Shown here: piece by piece, positions 18,936 to 30,340 of the stretch
Layout of the letters: every line of letters begins with the position of its first letter
How positions within the stretch are numbered: the first letter of the stretch is position 1
NCBI RefSeq assembly: GCF_040436345.1
Contig: NC_133216.1
Span: forward strand, 102,001 to 166,000
Length of the DNA stretch: 64,000 bases
Reading direction: 5' to 3'
DNA from: Pagrus major
Taxonomy: Eukaryota > Chordata > Actinopteri > Spariformes > Sparidae
Made by a program: the position numbers and the translations under genes
The notes under the pieces: model-generated
Seen by the model: the letters and a program-made list of their open reading frames with translations, nothing else
What the model was told of the DNA's origin: nothing
Databases searched by the model: none

Positions 18936-19033
18936 GTGTAGTGTTAATGTGGTTCTGTGTAGTGTTAATGTGGTTCTGTGTAGTGTTAATGTGGTTCTGT
19001 GTAGTATTGATGTAGTTCTGTGTAGTGTTAATG
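18936..19033 (+). repeat. 21-bp tandem repeat
   Basis: About 4.6 copies of a 21-bp unit (TTCTGTGTAGTGTTAATGTG plus one base), producing an artefactual seven-residue protein repeat (MWFCVVL). It abuts the Penelope-like fragment that follows. Confidence 0.9.
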
Positions 19034-19945
19034 TATGTTGATGAAGGTTCTCAGTCGTCCAGGTCAACTGGACGTGTCTCAGTTTGTTGAAGACGTTTCA
19101 TGTCTCATCCAAGAGGCTTCTTCACTTCTAACTAACTGGAGGAGCTGCAGGCTTTAAACTCTGTGTGGGAGTGTCCTTACAGAGTCGTTAAAGACGTGTG
19201 AGTTTCAGAGTTGTTTGGGCCACTTGTGGGTCGTTGACCCAACCGGCCTTCATGTGGGTTGCTAAGGCCAGGTGAGCCCAGGTGTGAATGGTTGTTAAGC
19301 TGTCTGGGGAGAGAACTCAGTACTGTATTGTAGGTGGGTGATCAGTGATGTCTTAGGCCACCTCTTCTGTTCAGAGACGGTCATTCCAGTTTGACATAGA
19401 GGTATTATTTTACTCCTCTTTCAAACCATCTGTCTTCTCTGGACAACATGTTTACATTGTTGCCCTCAAAGGAATGATTTGTCTCCTTCAGATGTAAGTG
19501 GACAGCAGAGTCTGGACCTGAGGAGTTGGTCCTCCTGTGTTGTGCCATTCGTTTATGGAGGTTGTTTTGTCTCCCCAGTGTTCAAATCTGTGCAGTCCTG
19601 CTGCATTGAACAGCATAAACTACATTACATTACTGTTTATGCCTCCTGGGTGTTTTGTCCTTAGGATGGACAATTCTCTGCCTCAGCATGTTGGTAGGTT
19701 TGAAGTGAACCAGGATATGATGTTTATTTAAGACCCTGCTGAGTTTCTCAGATGTTCCCGCGACATAAGGAATGGCGATGTTGTTACGTTTTCCCATCTC
19801 CTCCTCTCTGTCTGCTCTGGATCTTTTACAGCACAAGCTGGAGGTCATCAGAACCCAAACCATCCAGCTGAGACAGTGCCCACAAAGACAGAGGGGAAGG
19901 AGGAACAACATCGTCATTCCTTATGTCGCAGCAACATCTGAGAAT
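19034..19945 (-). mobile_element. Penelope-like element, 3' part, minus strand
   Basis: Read on the minus strand, it encodes the end of a Penelope reverse transcriptase (NNIAIPYVAGTSEKLSRVL and HPKDKTPRRHK, within about 19640-19880), then the GIY-YIG nuclease region (19390-19600, broken by frame changes), then the terminal repeat (19034-19200) shared with the copies at 1701 and 26504. The upstream half of the reverse transcriptase is missing; a typical 5'-truncated retroelement copy. Confidence 0.85.
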
Positions 19946-20305
19946 CTGCCCCAAATCTCAGTCCTGGAATGGAGACACTGAAATGCAAATTGGGAGTTAC
20001 AGTCATTGCGCCACCTTCTGGCAACAGGAAGTAAGCCTTGAGTGACAGTCATCATTTGATATACATGCAATTTTAATGGTGTGTTCTCCACTTGTAACCT
20101 GAAATATAACATATTATTCACTATGTGAGCGGTGTCAACCTTTTTAATGTTCAGTTACGAGGCTGCGGCTGCTGCACACCTCAATGAGCACAGGGATGCG
20201 AGGCCACGTTCAACGCTGCAGCTTAGAATAATTTTGGTGTTCTTAACTTCTCACCAACTTCTTTCCTGTCCTGCCCTAGATGGGCTTTCATAGAACATAG
20301 ATACT

Positions 20306-21250
20306 TTATAATGGTCTCTTAAGAATTGGGAACCAACACGTCAATGTCTTCAGGATGTGCTGTCGTATCTCAGTGGTTCTGATTCCATAGATGATTGGGT
20401 TGAAACAGCTCGGAAAGAACAGGTACATGATGCTGAAGAAAACCCGAATGGCTGCAGGAAGACCGTTTTTGAGCCGATATGACAGGAAAGCGACCAGTAT
20501 GATGGCCAGGCTGACAGTCATGACTATGATGTGGGTGACGCAGGTGTGAAGTGCTTTGACACCTGTCTTGCCAGAACTCAGCACAGAGCTGAATATGACG
20601 ATGTAGGAGGCAGTGATGATGATGAAGTCAGCTACAGGGATGAGGAACACCGCCAACAGCCCCACCAGGTTGTTGATGGCGGTGCTTCCACAGGCCAGCT
20701 CCACCAAGGCCATGTGCTCACAGAAACAGTGTTGTATCACATTTTCACTGCAGAATGACAACGGTGCTGCCTTCATCACTACCAGCGTGACCATGAACAC
20801 ATTTCTGATCAGAAGCGGGATCACAAACTTGAGGAATCTCAGTAAAGCCATGCGTTCATGGTAGTAGAGTGGTGTGCAGATGGCGAAGTAGCGGTCCAGT
20901 GCCATCCACAGCAGCAGAGTGGACTGAAAAGCTCCTATCAGGTGAACAAAGTAAATCTGAACCAGGCAGCCAATCAGAGAGATTCCCCTCCAGTCAAACA
21001 AGAAGCTCAGCAGCATGTTGGGGACGAAGAACAGCGGGAGGCTCAGGTCCACAAAGGCCATGCCGGCCATGAGGATGCACATCGGTGAGTGGAGGCTCCT
21101 CTGTGAAATGACGACGTACAGCAGCAGGGAGTTGGCCAGCAGTGACACAATGAACATGATGAAGAAGGGGATGAAGAGGACGGGCCTCAGTGCTCCGAGT
21201 TCACTGAAACCATCGAGGATGAAGTGTTTGTGTGAGGAGACGTTCTCCAT
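20306..21250 (-). CDS. Odorant receptor, intact, 314 aa (20.3-kb copy)
   Basis: Seven-transmembrane odorant receptor. Seen: N-glycosylation site at N3 (MENVSS), TM1 with ANSLLLYVV, LHSPM, MALDRYFAIC with DRY at 119-121, loop 2 with FCSENVIQHCFCEHMALVELAC, KALHTCVTH and NPIIY at 284-288. The start is the first ATG in frame and matches the paralogues. A pyrimidine-rich acceptor (TCTCCTTCTCTGTTTTCAG) ends 49 bases upstream, implying a 5' UTR exon boundary near 21298. The first about 100 codons are almost identical to the neighbouring copies, whereas TM3 to TM5 differs strongly (for example HERMALLRFLKF). Likely promoter at 23150-23215. Confidence 0.96.
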   Translation of the reverse strand: MENVSSHKHFILDGFSELGALRPVLFIPFFIMFIVSLLANSLLLYVVISQRSLHSPMCILMAGMAFVDLSLPLFFVPNMLLSFLFDWRGISLIGCLVQIYFVHLIGAFQSTLLLWMALDRYFAICTPLYYHERMALLRFLKFVIPLLIRNVFMVTLVVMKAAPLSFCSENVIQHCFCEHMALVELACGSTAINNLVGLLAVFLIPVADFIIITASYIVIFSSVLSSGKTGVKALHTCVTHIIVMTVSLAIILVAFLSYRLKNGLPAAIRVFFSIMYLFFPSCFNPIIYGIRTTEIRQHILKTLTCWFPILKRPL

Positions 21251-21404
21251 CCTCCCTCCTCAGAAAACCTCCTTGTTCAGATTTTTAGTTGAATCAGCCT
21301 GAAAACAGAGAAGGAGATTTAAACATTTAACTTCCAAACTACTCCAATGCAAACTGATCAGCAGCAATAAAAGTCTCATCAGGTGAAGTGAATACTATTT
21401 ATCA

Positions 21405-21775
21405 TCTCATTATGATACAATGTTCAGCTGGGAAACCAGGCCACCCAAACACTGTTGCAGACAAAGTACAACTTGTCATTGCAATGGCACCACTGGATGA
21501 CAGTGGTCCCAGGTAGGACCATGCAAAACTGCACAGGAACGGCCTGAGGCACATAACAAAGAACTGAAGGAGTCGACCTGGCCTCCATATTCTCAAGACC
21601 TTAATCCAATCAAGCATCCATGGGCAAGTTGGAACAAGTGTGAAAAATGGAGGCCTGACCTCGCAACACAGGACTCACATGATCAGGTGTCAACTTCCTA
21701 TTGCCAGACACAACAGGGCACCCTTACAGGTCCTGTATCCATGCCTCGATGGTTCAGAGCCACACAGTGGAAAAA
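21405..21775 (+). mobile_element. Tc1/mariner transposase remnant
   Basis: The plus strand still reads as a decayed Tc1 transposase C-terminal half: ELKESTWPPYSQDLNPIKH resembles the usual ELKVLTWPPNSPDLNPIEH, followed by a C-terminal-like segment ending near GTLTGPVSMPRWF. Stops and frame changes are many. The related copy 29737-30340 carries a second, opposite half that is missing here. Confidence 0.7.
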
Positions 21776-24700
21776 GCATAATGATCAGTTGACAATCACA
21801 TAATTATCTGTTAATTATCTGTGAATGTAACTATAAAACAATGACAGATGGCTGATGAGCCTTTTAAGGGTTTCACTGTATTCATTACCCCATCATCTTG
21901 TCGACCACTGACTCTGAAAATATTTGAAAATGGTGAAAACAGTTAAAGTAATGTGATTAAAATCAATTCCATTTTTAACACAGAAAATAAACTTCCAGTA
22001 ATGTTCAGTGTTTTTTTTGTTTTTGTTTGAATGAATCAGTCATTTACAAAACATGAAACGATCTGTTAAGATCTTGTTTCAGTCGCTGGAAGAGACATTT
22101 AGGACTTTAGAAGTGACTTCACACTTTTTATGACCTTAAAATGGTCTGAAACAAGTAGCTTACTGTTTCCTGCATTAGCTTCAGTTCTGTAGTTTGACAT
22201 TTTAACAAAAATGAGAGCAAGACATTGCAATGACAACTGCTGAGATTCTCAACATATTCTGGATAAATTCAGCAGAAAAATCAACACTTCTACGTTGATC
22301 CCGTATAGACCCGAACTCATAATAATTCTCTTGTTATGTAAGAATATAATCAGAATCTTGATGTTGCCTGATCTGGTGTTTTGGGGGCCACACTCCGTCG
22401 TGCCTGACTCACTTTTCTTCACATTTAAGTTATTATCATGACTTTTCTTACATGGTGCTCATGTAATGCTACTCATTTCCACCTGTCTACCTTGTGGAGA
22501 CAACACAGTCAGAAGGAGATTTTCCTGATCTTAAATCAGAGTCAAAGGATAGAGGTTGTTGAATGTTGTACAGTTTGTAAAGACCTCTGAGGAAAATTTG
22601 TGATTTTCAGCTCTTTATATCAATCTGACTTGACTTTAAAACAGTTATGCTCAGAAACTATGCCGACTTTAAACACAGCAACATTTACTACATTTTTAAA
22701 TATTTAACAGTAAGTCTGTGTTCTGGCTACATGTGAACTTTGAAATGGCTCGACAGCAAATATATACAAAGAGAAAAACAACACATCAACAGCATGAAAC
22801 ATTTTGGCAAACAAACCTGACAAAAAGCACAGCTGGCTCATCTCTCCTCAGGGGGTTTGGTTTCACACTGAAGAGAGAACTGACAACACACTGAAAACAT
22901 AATGGGATTAATTCAAAGATTCAACCACTTCAGTGAGAAAATTTAACTTGTTTCAGGTTCAATAAAACAGAGAAAATCATGAGAATCGAGATATATTACA
23001 GTAAAGAAAATGTCTAAAACCATCTGGACTCGAACATGACGAGCTGCTCACAGTTCAGCTATGTAGATATCAGCAGGTTTAACTTGGTGCTGTTCAGGAG
23101 TTCATCACTTAATGTGTCCTGTCTGCAGCCGCTGACTCTCCTCCATCCACCTGTCCCTACTGAACACTGAATCAGCCCTTTAATATCCTCCGTCTGATGC
23201 TACCATTGGTTGAAGAGTCAGAGAAGTTGGACGGAAAGTCACCACGGTGTCATGCAATCAAAAAAAGTTCTTCCCAGTAAGGTAAAAGGACAGAACGGAG
23301 CCTGAATGACTCAACGTCAGAGTTGTTGCTACCTTGTGTGCACAGGTTTAATTTGTTCCCTCAAACTGACAATTCATTCCTTGAATTTAATCATTTTTAA
23401 AAAAATGTTGTTGGTCCTGTGGTTAGTTAGCGAGCAGCACCCACTGGCAGCTGTGTTTCAGTGTTAAAGTGAAATGATTGAAATCGTTCCCTTAAAGTTG
23501 AGCGAGTCATATCCTTATTTAAAGGATATATTCACACATATGAATGAATGAATATGGCAAAGCGGATGACTGGAGGAGAGTCCTGTCACTGGTTCAAAAT
23601 ATCCAGGAAAGGGTGATTGTCTTTCTACAATGGAGAGTCACTGAAGGTTTAAGGGGTGATTCAGGGCCAGTGGAGCAGAGGTGGGATAATTACAGCACAT
23701 CAACACCATCGAACAGTCGCCATCTGCATTCTGATTGCTGGCCTCTAGTCTATATTTACATCTGCCAAACGAATAAATGCTAACTCAGGCCAGAGGCAAA
23801 AAATGAAGGGACAGCCCTGAAAGATTCCAACACCCACTGGAAATGTGTTTAACTTTGTGCAGAGTAAACAGAAACAGCTCTAACCTTGGTTATATGGGCC
23901 GTAGACCCAAGGAGGAAGAGCTAGTCTATTCCTCCATGACCAGGATGAAATCTGTATTGTTTCTCCTTAATCCCAGGTTCGACAATCCGGCACTCTGAAG
24001 GAAACTTCCACAGCGTGGGCCAAGACTGCTTTCTCTTCCTGAGTTGCCAGAGGTTTTGCCAGAACTTCCTTTAGGCAAACTGAAAGTCCTTCTCCAAAGC
24101 TTTCCTGACCTCCTCCCACACCCAAGTTTTTCTTCAGTGACTGCTGAAGCTGCAACCCTTCTGGCCTACCGGTTCCTGTCCACTGCTTCAAGAGACCTTT
24201 GGGCCAAATAAGCTTAAAACGCTTCCTTATTTTATTTTGTTATTTATTGTTTATGGTTTATTTGATGGGGACAGATATACATCCAAAAACAAACAGCTTT
24301 CCAACGTATCACAGTGTGTATGAAAGATACTAATTTGCAACACCCATCCCTAGAAGGGCTTTCATGAAGTTTCTTCCCCTCCCTTTACAGCTTGAGATGC
24401 TTCCCTCACCACCATTGTCCAGTGGCGGGTTCTTGGGTTGCTGCCAAACATGGACCAATGACCTTCTGAACACAGCATGTTGCCTCCACAATGGAAACCT
24501 TGAACATGACCCTCTCAGATGTGTCCATGTCCCCAACCTCCCCTGGGATGCACAAAAACTCTTCTGAAGGTGGGAGCTGAAGACCCAACGGACAGTTCCC
24601 AGTTCATCCTCATTACTCATTCTGATGATATGAACATAAAATCAATCATCGACCTTTGGCCTACGGTGGCCTGCCACCATGTACCCTTATGTTCCTGTGC

Positions 24701-24887
24701 CCAGCCCCAGACTCCTGGCGAGCTCCCCTTGCAGTCTGGCTCAAGAACGCCACCCCTTCATAACTTTTGATTAATATTTTAATGTGATTATGTAAAGCGT
24801 ATGATTATTATTATAATTATTATTATATTTTGCTTTTCTCATGGAAACAGGCTCCCAAATAAGTTACAGAAACTATACAAAGATAAA
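21776..24887. repeat. OR upstream region, copy A of a recent tandem duplication
   Basis: Almost the same as 30815-33937, about 3.13 kb in each, differing by eye at only a few positions per hundred. It contains the likely OR promoter (23150-23215) and two stretches with decayed open frames (about 23880-24200 and 24360-24620) that I cannot assign. No intact host gene was found. The duplication continues into OR sequence on both sides. Confidence 0.85.
23150..23215 (-). promoter_or_regulatory. Likely core promoter of the OR at 20306-21250
   Basis: On the minus strand: CCAAT box AACCAATGG (23211-23203), 14 bases, then TATA-like GGATATTAAAGG (23188-23177); the start would fall near 23150. The same boxes at the same spacing occur upstream of the ORs at 28634, 33938 and 43855. 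The gap of about 1.9 kb to the ATG fits an upstream non-coding exon and the acceptor at 21299-21300. Confidence 0.6.
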
Positions 24888-25110
24888 TCATTTCTTAAAA
24901 TGGGGCACAATCTGGACAAAGCGACAGGACATTAGCATCTTCAGGATGTGCTTTCGGATCTCGGTGGTTCTGATTCCGTAAATGATCGGGTTGAAACAGC
25001 TCGGGAACAGCAGATACATGATGCTGCAGAAAACACGAACACCTGCAGGAAGACCATTTCTGATCCGGTACGACAGGAGAGCGACAAGAGCGACAGTCAG
25101 GCTTACGATC
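24888..25110 (-). pseudogene. Odorant receptor fragment (TM6 to C-terminus)
   Basis: The last about 74 codons of an OR: VSLTVALVALLSYRIRNGLP, then FNPIIYGIRTTEIR, ending VPHFKK and a stop. It is nearly identical to the 3' end of the intact OR 33938-34891. At about 25107 the similarity stops abruptly and the sequence continues as the fossil at 25111-25985, so the first about 240 codons are gone. No promoter or start is left. Confidence 0.93.
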
Positions 25111-25985
25111 AAGTACTGTAGACCCCGGCCGCAGGCAGCACATGTTCAAGTATAAGCAGGATGGTCATCAATGATCTGCTCATGTGGAGGGTGACTGGTA
25201 GGAAGACACAAACGGCTGAAAGACTCTGGCTTCAGCTGAGAAACATGGAAAGATGGCTGGCTCCTGGTCCTGGATAACTTCAGTAACTGTATCTGGATTA
25301 ATGATTCTTTCCATCTCAAATGGACCAATGAAACGACATGAGAGTTTCTGGGACGTAGTTGGAGGCTGGATCCAGTTGTGGTCTGCAATGCGCTTGTTGT
25401 TGGCAGCTGTTCTGAGCAAGGCAGGACGAGCCTTTCTCCACATTTGCGACGGCACCAAAGGTGGATCTGGACGGAGGGCACAGAAATCTCTCCATCTTAG
25501 GCTGGGAACAGTGGCGGTTGGTAGCCTAGAGAGCTCTTAAAGGGGACATGCCAGTAAAAGAAGAGGGGAGATAATGATGTGCATACTCAACCCAGGCTAA
25601 CTGAGTGCTCAAGGAGGGGTCCTGGTCGGTCCCCTCGTTTGGCCATTGGTCTGGGGGTGAAATTAAGAGAAGAGGCTGACAGGGGCACTGAGAGATGGCA
25701 AAATGTTTCCCAGACTAGTGGCGTTTGGGAAGGGCGAAAAAGGCAGATGGTGAGGTTGACTGTGTTACCCTCAGAGGGAAGAAGACCAGAAACAGAGTCA
25801 AAGGCAATGTGAAGCCAGGGGCAGAACTGGCAAGAGACAAGAGCCCCTCAAGCATCTCGGATGAAAGCATCAGCCGCCATATTAGGAAATCAGAAGTCCC
25901 GCTTAAGGAGAGACTGAGAGTGTGACCAATTCCAGCATGGCAAGAGAACCAGGAAGAGTAATCCCACTCAATCACAGCGCTGTCT
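25111..25985 (-). mobile_element. Ty3/Gypsy LTR retrotransposon fossil (integrase region), copy 1
   Basis: Fossil piece of a Ty3/Gypsy element of the chromodomain-bearing kind. Recognisable parts in order on the minus strand are the integrase zinc-binding region, integrase core and integrase C-terminal region. No LTRs, gag or reverse transcriptase are seen. It is broken, with several breaks. It closely resembles 42690-43680, and both lie just 3' of related ORs, so the insertion is older than that duplication. Confidence 0.75.
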
Positions 25986-26163
25986 GATGTGTCATCCTCA
26001 ATTTGACCTTCATCTAAACAAAGATTGAATAAATTAATGAATCAATAATTTCTAATGTACCACGAGTGTCTTCATTTTTGTCATCAGGAACTTTCAATTT
26101 ATGTTTGGCTTTCCTCAAAGAAATGGATTTCAATATTATAGAGTCATTTTACATAACAGATTC

Positions 26164-26503
26164 TTATGAATGAGGCACAGTTCGAACAAAGCGACAGCAT
26201 GTCAGTGTCTTCAGGATCTGCTGTCGGATCTCAGTGGTACTGATCCCATAAATGATCGGGTTGAAACAGCTCGGGAACAGCAGATACATGGTGCTGGTGA
26301 ACACCCGAATGGCTGCAGGAAGACCATTTCCGATCCGGTACGACAGGAAGGCAACAAGTGCAATGGTCAAGCTGACAGTGATGACCGCGATGTGGGTGAT
26401 GCAGGTGTGAAGTGCTTTGACCCCTGACCTGCTGGACTTGAGCACAGAGCTGAATATCACCACATAGGAGGCAGCAAGAAAGATGAAGTCTGCCACAGGA
26501 GTT
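26164..26503 (-). pseudogene. Odorant receptor fragment (TM5 to C-terminus), cut by a Penelope element
   Basis: About 110 codons remain, from ADFIFLAASYVVIFSS through KALHTCITHIAV, NPIIYGISTTEIRQQ and VPHS stop, closest to the intact OR 43855-44802. At about 26503 the coding sequence runs directly into the terminal repeat of the Penelope-like element 26504-27505. The rest of the receptor is not found on the other side, so the insertion came with loss of the 5' two-thirds. Confidence 0.93.
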
Positions 26504-27505
26504 ATCAGTCATCCAGGTCATTCCTTGAAGATGTTTCACCTCTCATCCAAGATGCTTCTTCAGTTCTAACTAACTGGAGGGGAGATACAGGCTTTTAAAC
26601 TCTGTGTGGGGGTGTCCTTACAGAGTCATTAAGGACAGCGGTGATCTGGATCTAAACGATCCAGAGCAGACAGAGAGGAGGAGACAGAAAAACGTAACAG
26701 CATCGTCATTCCTTATGTCGCGGGAATATCTGAGAAACTCAGCAGGGTCTTTAATAAACATCATATCCTGGTTCACTTCGAACCTCAGTGAACCTGAACA
26801 CTGAGGCAGAACCTTGTCCATCCTAAGGACAAAACACCCAGGAGGCATAAACAGTAATGTAATGTAGTTCATGCTGTTCAATGCAGCAGGACTGCACAGA
26901 TTTGTACATTGGGGAGACAAAACAACCTCCATAAACAAATGGCACAACACAGGAGGACCAACTCCTCAGGTCCAGACTCTGCTGTCCACTTACATCTGAA
27001 GGAGACAAATCATTCCTTTGAGGACAACAATGTAAACATGTTGTCCAGAGAAGACCGATGGTTTGAAAGAGGAGTAAATGAATCCATCTATGTCAAACTG
27101 GAACGACCGTCTCTGAACAGAGGAGGTGGACTAAGACATTACTGATCACCCACCTACAATACAGTACTAAGTTCTCTCCCCAGACAGATTAACAACCATT
27201 CACACCTGGGCTCACCTGCCTTAGCAACCCACATGAAGGCCGGTCGGGTCAACGACCCACAAGTGGCCCTAAGAACTCTGAAACTCAGAGCTCACGTGTC
27301 CCTAATGACTCTGTAAGGACACTCCCACACTTTGTAAGGGCACTCCCACACTCTGTAAGTACACTCTCGCACTTTGTAAGGACACTCCCATACAGTTTAA
27401 AAGCCTGCGACTCCCCTCCAGTTAGTTAGAAATGAAGAAGCCTCTTGGATGAGAGGTGAAATGTCTTCAAGAAACTGAAACAAGACCAGTTGCCTATGAT
27501 ACAGC
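26504..27505 (+). mobile_element. Penelope-like element, GIY-YIG part with inverted terminal repeats
   Basis: The central plus-strand frame reads the GIY-YIG nuclease end: KQMAQHRRTNSSGPDSAVHL, then EDRWFERGVNESIYVKLERP and SLNRGGGLRHY (about 26920-27145). The left end (26504-26640) and right end (about 27300-27500) are inverted relatives. A short array of the 21-bp unit lies in the right repeat near 27300-27390. The left part also contains out-of-phase reverse transcriptase sequence. It interrupts an OR. Confidence 0.87.
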
Positions 27506-28429
27506 ACTTAGAACAGACGACAACTGAATAATGAAATGATTAATGTGATGAGAATTTTGAACTTCATGTAGAGGAATGTGAATTGACGTTTACACAGCCC
27601 TATTGAGAGAGACTGTTAAATGTGAACTGTGACCTGTAACTTGTGACCTCTTTTTATGACCTTGTTTTATTACTTGTTTTATGTTGTTTTATGACCTATG
27701 TAAGGTACTGAGTAACCACTGAAGGTAAACACTCTCTTCTCTGCAGGAGGGCATGAATGAGCAGCTGTTAGAGTGAAAACACACCCACAGAGACAGATAT
27801 AAGCCAAGTATTGCTCTTCTGAAATTGAGTCTTCACTTTGTAACTGACCTGCGTGTTGCTCTGCGAATGCTCCTCTTGTACAAGATTAAAACCATAGTTT
27901 GAATTTTGAGTTGACTCCGATCTCCTTCCTCCAGTTCTAAATTAACGCAGAATTATTTTAACAATTAATGTTGATGCTGTTGTGGGTCTGTTAAACACCA
28001 GTTTAAACATGACAACTTTTTCAATAATAATCCGACAAAATGACCATGAAAAAAATCTTTAAAAATGTTGAAATACTTTCACTGATATGTAACTGTCTGG
28101 AGAAAGACCACGTCACATGATTGACAAATACTCGTCAGCACACAGGTTCACCAACAACACAAAGTGTAAGAGTACCTGGGGATGAGACTCAACATTTTGT
28201 TGCTTTAAGAAAATAAGATGCAAAATTGTTGTTAATGTCTAAGCTGGGGTACGGTGTGTGTTGAGGCAATCAAACCTGCAGTAAAACTTCAGGTCATCCA
28301 CCAGTTGATGGTTCGCCGTGATGTGAGGAGGAAACCTCCGATCAGTGGCAGCCAAAGCAGGTGCATCTCCTCACAGACCACAGGCAGAGCAGATTTTAGT
28401 TTCTGCCTGTAAGTCCAGACAAGGCATAA
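27506..28429. other. Intergenic, nothing recognised
   Basis: No open frame, repeat unit or RNA structure could be supported between the Penelope element and the LINE relic. Confidence 0.5.
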
Positions 28430-28562
28430 AATTAGACTGTTCTCTGGTCAGAAGTTTCACCGTCTAGACTTTGTGTGTTATTCCTCTCCACTGTCTTATG
28501 GTGTAAGGCAGGGCTCAGTTCTGGAGCTCTTGTTATTCTCCTTATATTGTACCCAACTTCTG
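28430..28562 (+). mobile_element. Short LINE reverse transcriptase relic
   Basis: The plus strand reads RLFSGQKFHRLDFVCYSS, then GVRQGSVLELLLFSLY, which matches the GVPQGSVLGPLLFSLY motif of CR1/L2/Rex-type reverse transcriptases. Only about 40 codons remain before OR sequence begins. Confidence 0.6.
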
Positions 28563-28633
28563 ATCGATTTTTTTGTTTTCTTCATGAACATTGTTTTCAT
28601 ATAGCCTAATAGAGCCATTTACATTACAGATTT

Positions 28634-29576
28634 TTAATAGTGTCTTATAAATGGGGCAAAGCAGCATGACAGTGTCTTCAGGATCTGCTGTCGGATCTCT
28701 GTGGTTCTGATTCCGTAAATTATCGGGTTGAAGCAGCTCGGGAACAGCAGATACATGGTGCTGGTGAACACCCGAATGGCTGCAGGAAGACCGTTTCTGA
28801 TCCGGTACGACAGGAAAGCGACAAGTGCAATGGTCAAGCTGACAGTGATGACCACGATGTGGGTGATGCAGGGTGTGAAGCGCTTTGACCCCTGACCTGC
28901 CGGACTTGAACACAGAGCTGAATATCACCACATAGGAGGCAGAAATAAAGATGAAGTCTGCCACTGGATTGAGGAAAATTGTCAGTAACCCCACCAGGTT
29001 GTTGATGGCTGTACTTCCACAGGCCAGCTCCACTAAGGCCATGTGCTCACAGAAACAGTGGTTCATCACATTTCCAGCACAGAATGACAATGTTCCTGCC
29101 AGACTCACAAACAGTGTGATCAGATGACATTTCTGAACACAAGCGGGATTATAAACTTGAGGAATTTGGGTAAAGCCATGTGTTCATGGTAGTAAAGTGG
29201 TGTGCAGATGGCAAAGTAGCGGTCCAGTGCCATCCATACAAGCAATGTGACTGAAAAGAAGCAATAAAGTGAATGAAGTGCATCTGAACCAGGCAGCCAA
29301 TCAGAGAGATTCCCCTCCAGTCAAACAAGAAGCTCAGCAGCATGTTGGGGACGAAGAACAGCGGGAGGCTCAGGTCCACAAAGGCCCATGCCGGCCATGA
29401 GGATGCACATCGGTGAGTGGAGGCTCCTCTGTGAAATGACGACGTAGAGCAGCAGGGAGTTGGCCAGCAGTGACACAATGAACATGATGAAGAAGGGGAT
29501 GAAGAGGACGGGCCTCAGTGCTCGAGTTCACTGAAACCATCGAGGATGAAGTGTTTGTGTGAGGAGACGTTCTCCA
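28634..29576 (-). pseudogene. Odorant receptor pseudogene, full length, five frameshifts
   Basis: Full-length OR from MENVSSHKHFILDGF (ATG at 29576) to a stop at 28634, nearly the same as the intact OR 43855-44802 through most of its length. Single-base indels relative to the intact paralogues: one base lost near 29520, one gained near 29387, one lost near 29251, one lost near 29126 and one gained near 28871. DRY, CEHMA and NPIIY are still readable in separate frames. The CCAAT-TATA block upstream (32231-32265) is intact. Few other changes, so loss of function is recent. Confidence 0.94.
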
Positions 29577-29736
29577 TCCTCCCCTCCTCAGAAAACCTCC
29601 TTGTTCAGATTTTTAGTTGAATCAGCCTGAAAACAGAGAAGGAGATTTGAACATTTAACTTCCAAACTACTCCAATGCAAACTGATCAGCAACGATAAAA
29701 GTCTCATCAGGTGAAGTGAATAACATTTATCATCTC

Positions 29737-30340
29737 ACTATGATACAATGTTCAGCTGGGAAACCTTGACTTCCTGGCCAGGCCACCCAAACACTTTTGC
29801 AGACAAAGTACAACTTGTCATTGCAATGGCACCACTGGATGACAGTGGTCCCAGGTAGGACCATGCAAAACTGCACAGGAACGGCCTGAGGCACATAAAC
29901 AATAAAACTGAAGGAGTCGACCTGGCCTCCATATTCTCAAGACCTTAATCCAATCAAGCATCCGTGGGCAAGTTGGAACAAGTGTGAAAAATGGAGGCCC
30001 GACCTCGCAACACATGACTCATATGATCAGTTGTCAACTTCCTATTGCCAGACACAACAGGGCACCCTTACAGGTCCTGTATCCATGCCTCGATGGTTCA
30101 GAGCCAAATTTGATCCATGGTGAGTCCTCCATAGATCGACTTGTTCCCATCTCGAGCGCTTTGTCACATTCCTCTGGCCAGTCCTGAGCAGGTGTTGTGG
30201 TGTGGCAAGGTGCATTGTGCTGCTGCCAGGAAGTGCTGTTGCCTTGAGGGGTTTGACTTGGTCTGCAACAGTCTTTGGGTGGGTGGTACATGTGAAGCCC
30301 AAGGTTTCACAGCAGAACATTGCATTGAAACAAGATGATC
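29737..30340. mobile_element. Two Tc1/mariner remnants, tail to tail
   Basis: 29737-30105 is a plus-strand Tc1 transposase remnant like that at 21405-21775. 30105-30340 reads on the minus strand as another (ETLGFTCTTHPKTVADQV, then HNAPCHTTTPAQDWPEECDK). The two C-terminal ends meet near 30105. The same head-out arrangement recurs at 35060-35700, so it predates the block duplication. Confidence 0.7.

Noticed and set aside
20531-21302. Several plus-strand frames of 67-95 codons
   Set aside because: Antisense shadows of the OR at 20306-21250; the same frames recur opposite the ORs at 33938 and 43855.
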